This document shows positions 6,809-6,937 of a stretch of DNA of 6,937 bases, one piece after another. The number at the start of each line of letters is the position of its first letter. Position 1 is the first letter of the stretch. Source of the stretch: Clostridia bacterium (GTDB lineage: Bacteria; Bacillota_A; Clostridia; Oscillospirales; Acutalibacteraceae); assembly GCA_017441045.1 (NCBI GenBank), contig JAFSAK010000009.1, forward strand, positions 1 through 6,937. Direction: 5' to 3'. The position numbers were made by a program, and so were the translations under genes. The notes under the pieces are model-generated. The model saw only the letters and a program-made list of their open reading frames with translations, was not told the DNA's origin and did not search any database.

Positions 6809-6937
6809 ATGCAAAGCGGAAAAACAATGAATTTTCTAAAAGGTATGGGCGCTGGAATGGTAGCAGGCGCCGCCGCAGTTATCGTCGGCAAAGTTATGAT
6901 GCAGGAAAAGGCGACTATGTCTAAAGGCACCGCCAAA
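6809..6937 (+). CDS. Small Gly/Ala-rich protein with one probable membrane or hydrophobic helix, 3' end missing
   Basis: The frame is open from the ATG at 6809 to the window edge, giving 43 codons without a stop. Residues 8-31 form a hydrophobic segment rich in Gly, Ala, Val and Met, with small-residue spacing (G12, G14, G16, G20) that suits helix packing. After it come Lys-rich residues (QEKATMSKGTAK). There is no cleavable signal peptide pattern that I would trust. A similar look, a short glycine-rich helix followed by a basic tail, is seen in small uncharacterised proteins of clostridia and loosely in YtxH-type proteins, but I cannot assign a family. The start is supported by AAGGGAGG at 6793-6800. 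It lies downstream of the rhamnose terminator, so it is probably not part of that operon. An in-frame ATG at 6827 is a less likely start. Confidence 0.6.
   Translation, partial: MQSGKTMNFLKGMGAGMVAGAAAVIVGKVMMQEKATMSKGTAK

Overview
The window reads as a compact, single-direction stretch of chromosome from a low-to-mid GC anaerobic Firmicute, most likely a clostridium (Clostridia, perhaps an Oscillospiraceae-type gut lineage). This placement is an inference. It rests on strong GGAGG-type ribosome binding sites, AT-rich codons mixed with GGC/GCC, very tight gene packing, and a minimal two-gene SufBC-type iron-sulfur system of the kind known from archaea and clostridia. No rRNA or other phylogenetic marker is present to confirm it. 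All genes are on the + strand. I see no tRNA, rRNA, CRISPR array, insertion sequence or gene-free stretch longer than about 80 bases.

Layout. Bases 18-1678 hold a short SufC-like ATPase and a short SufB-like scaffold. Together they match the two-protein SmsCB machinery (SUF-like minimal system) for iron-sulfur cluster assembly. The scaffold's stop codon overlaps the start of a half-size ABC exporter (1678-3420) by one base, so all three genes look translationally coupled. After a 40-base gap comes a family 2 glycosyltransferase of the rhamnosyltransferase (WbbL-like) type (3461-4228). It overlaps rmlD (4225-5106), which is followed by rmlB (5111-6178) and rmlC (6182-6733). These three enzymes convert dTDP-glucose to dTDP-L-rhamnose, and the glycosyltransferase is the likely user of that sugar in a cell-surface glycan. 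The first enzyme of the pathway, RmlA, is not in the window.

A strong stem-loop with a T-run (6760-6805) closes the rhamnose operon. The right arm of that hairpin is also the ribosome binding site of a further small Gly/Ala-rich gene starting at 6809, which runs off the right edge. This double use of one sequence is the most unusual structure in the window. The other points worth following are the coupling of an exporter to an iron-sulfur scaffold, and a two-codon Met-Cys reading frame that competes with the GTG start of the first gene.

The core of the window is otherwise conventional. I do not see evidence for a wholly new system. The novelty, if any, lies in gene arrangement and in the terminator/RBS overlap.
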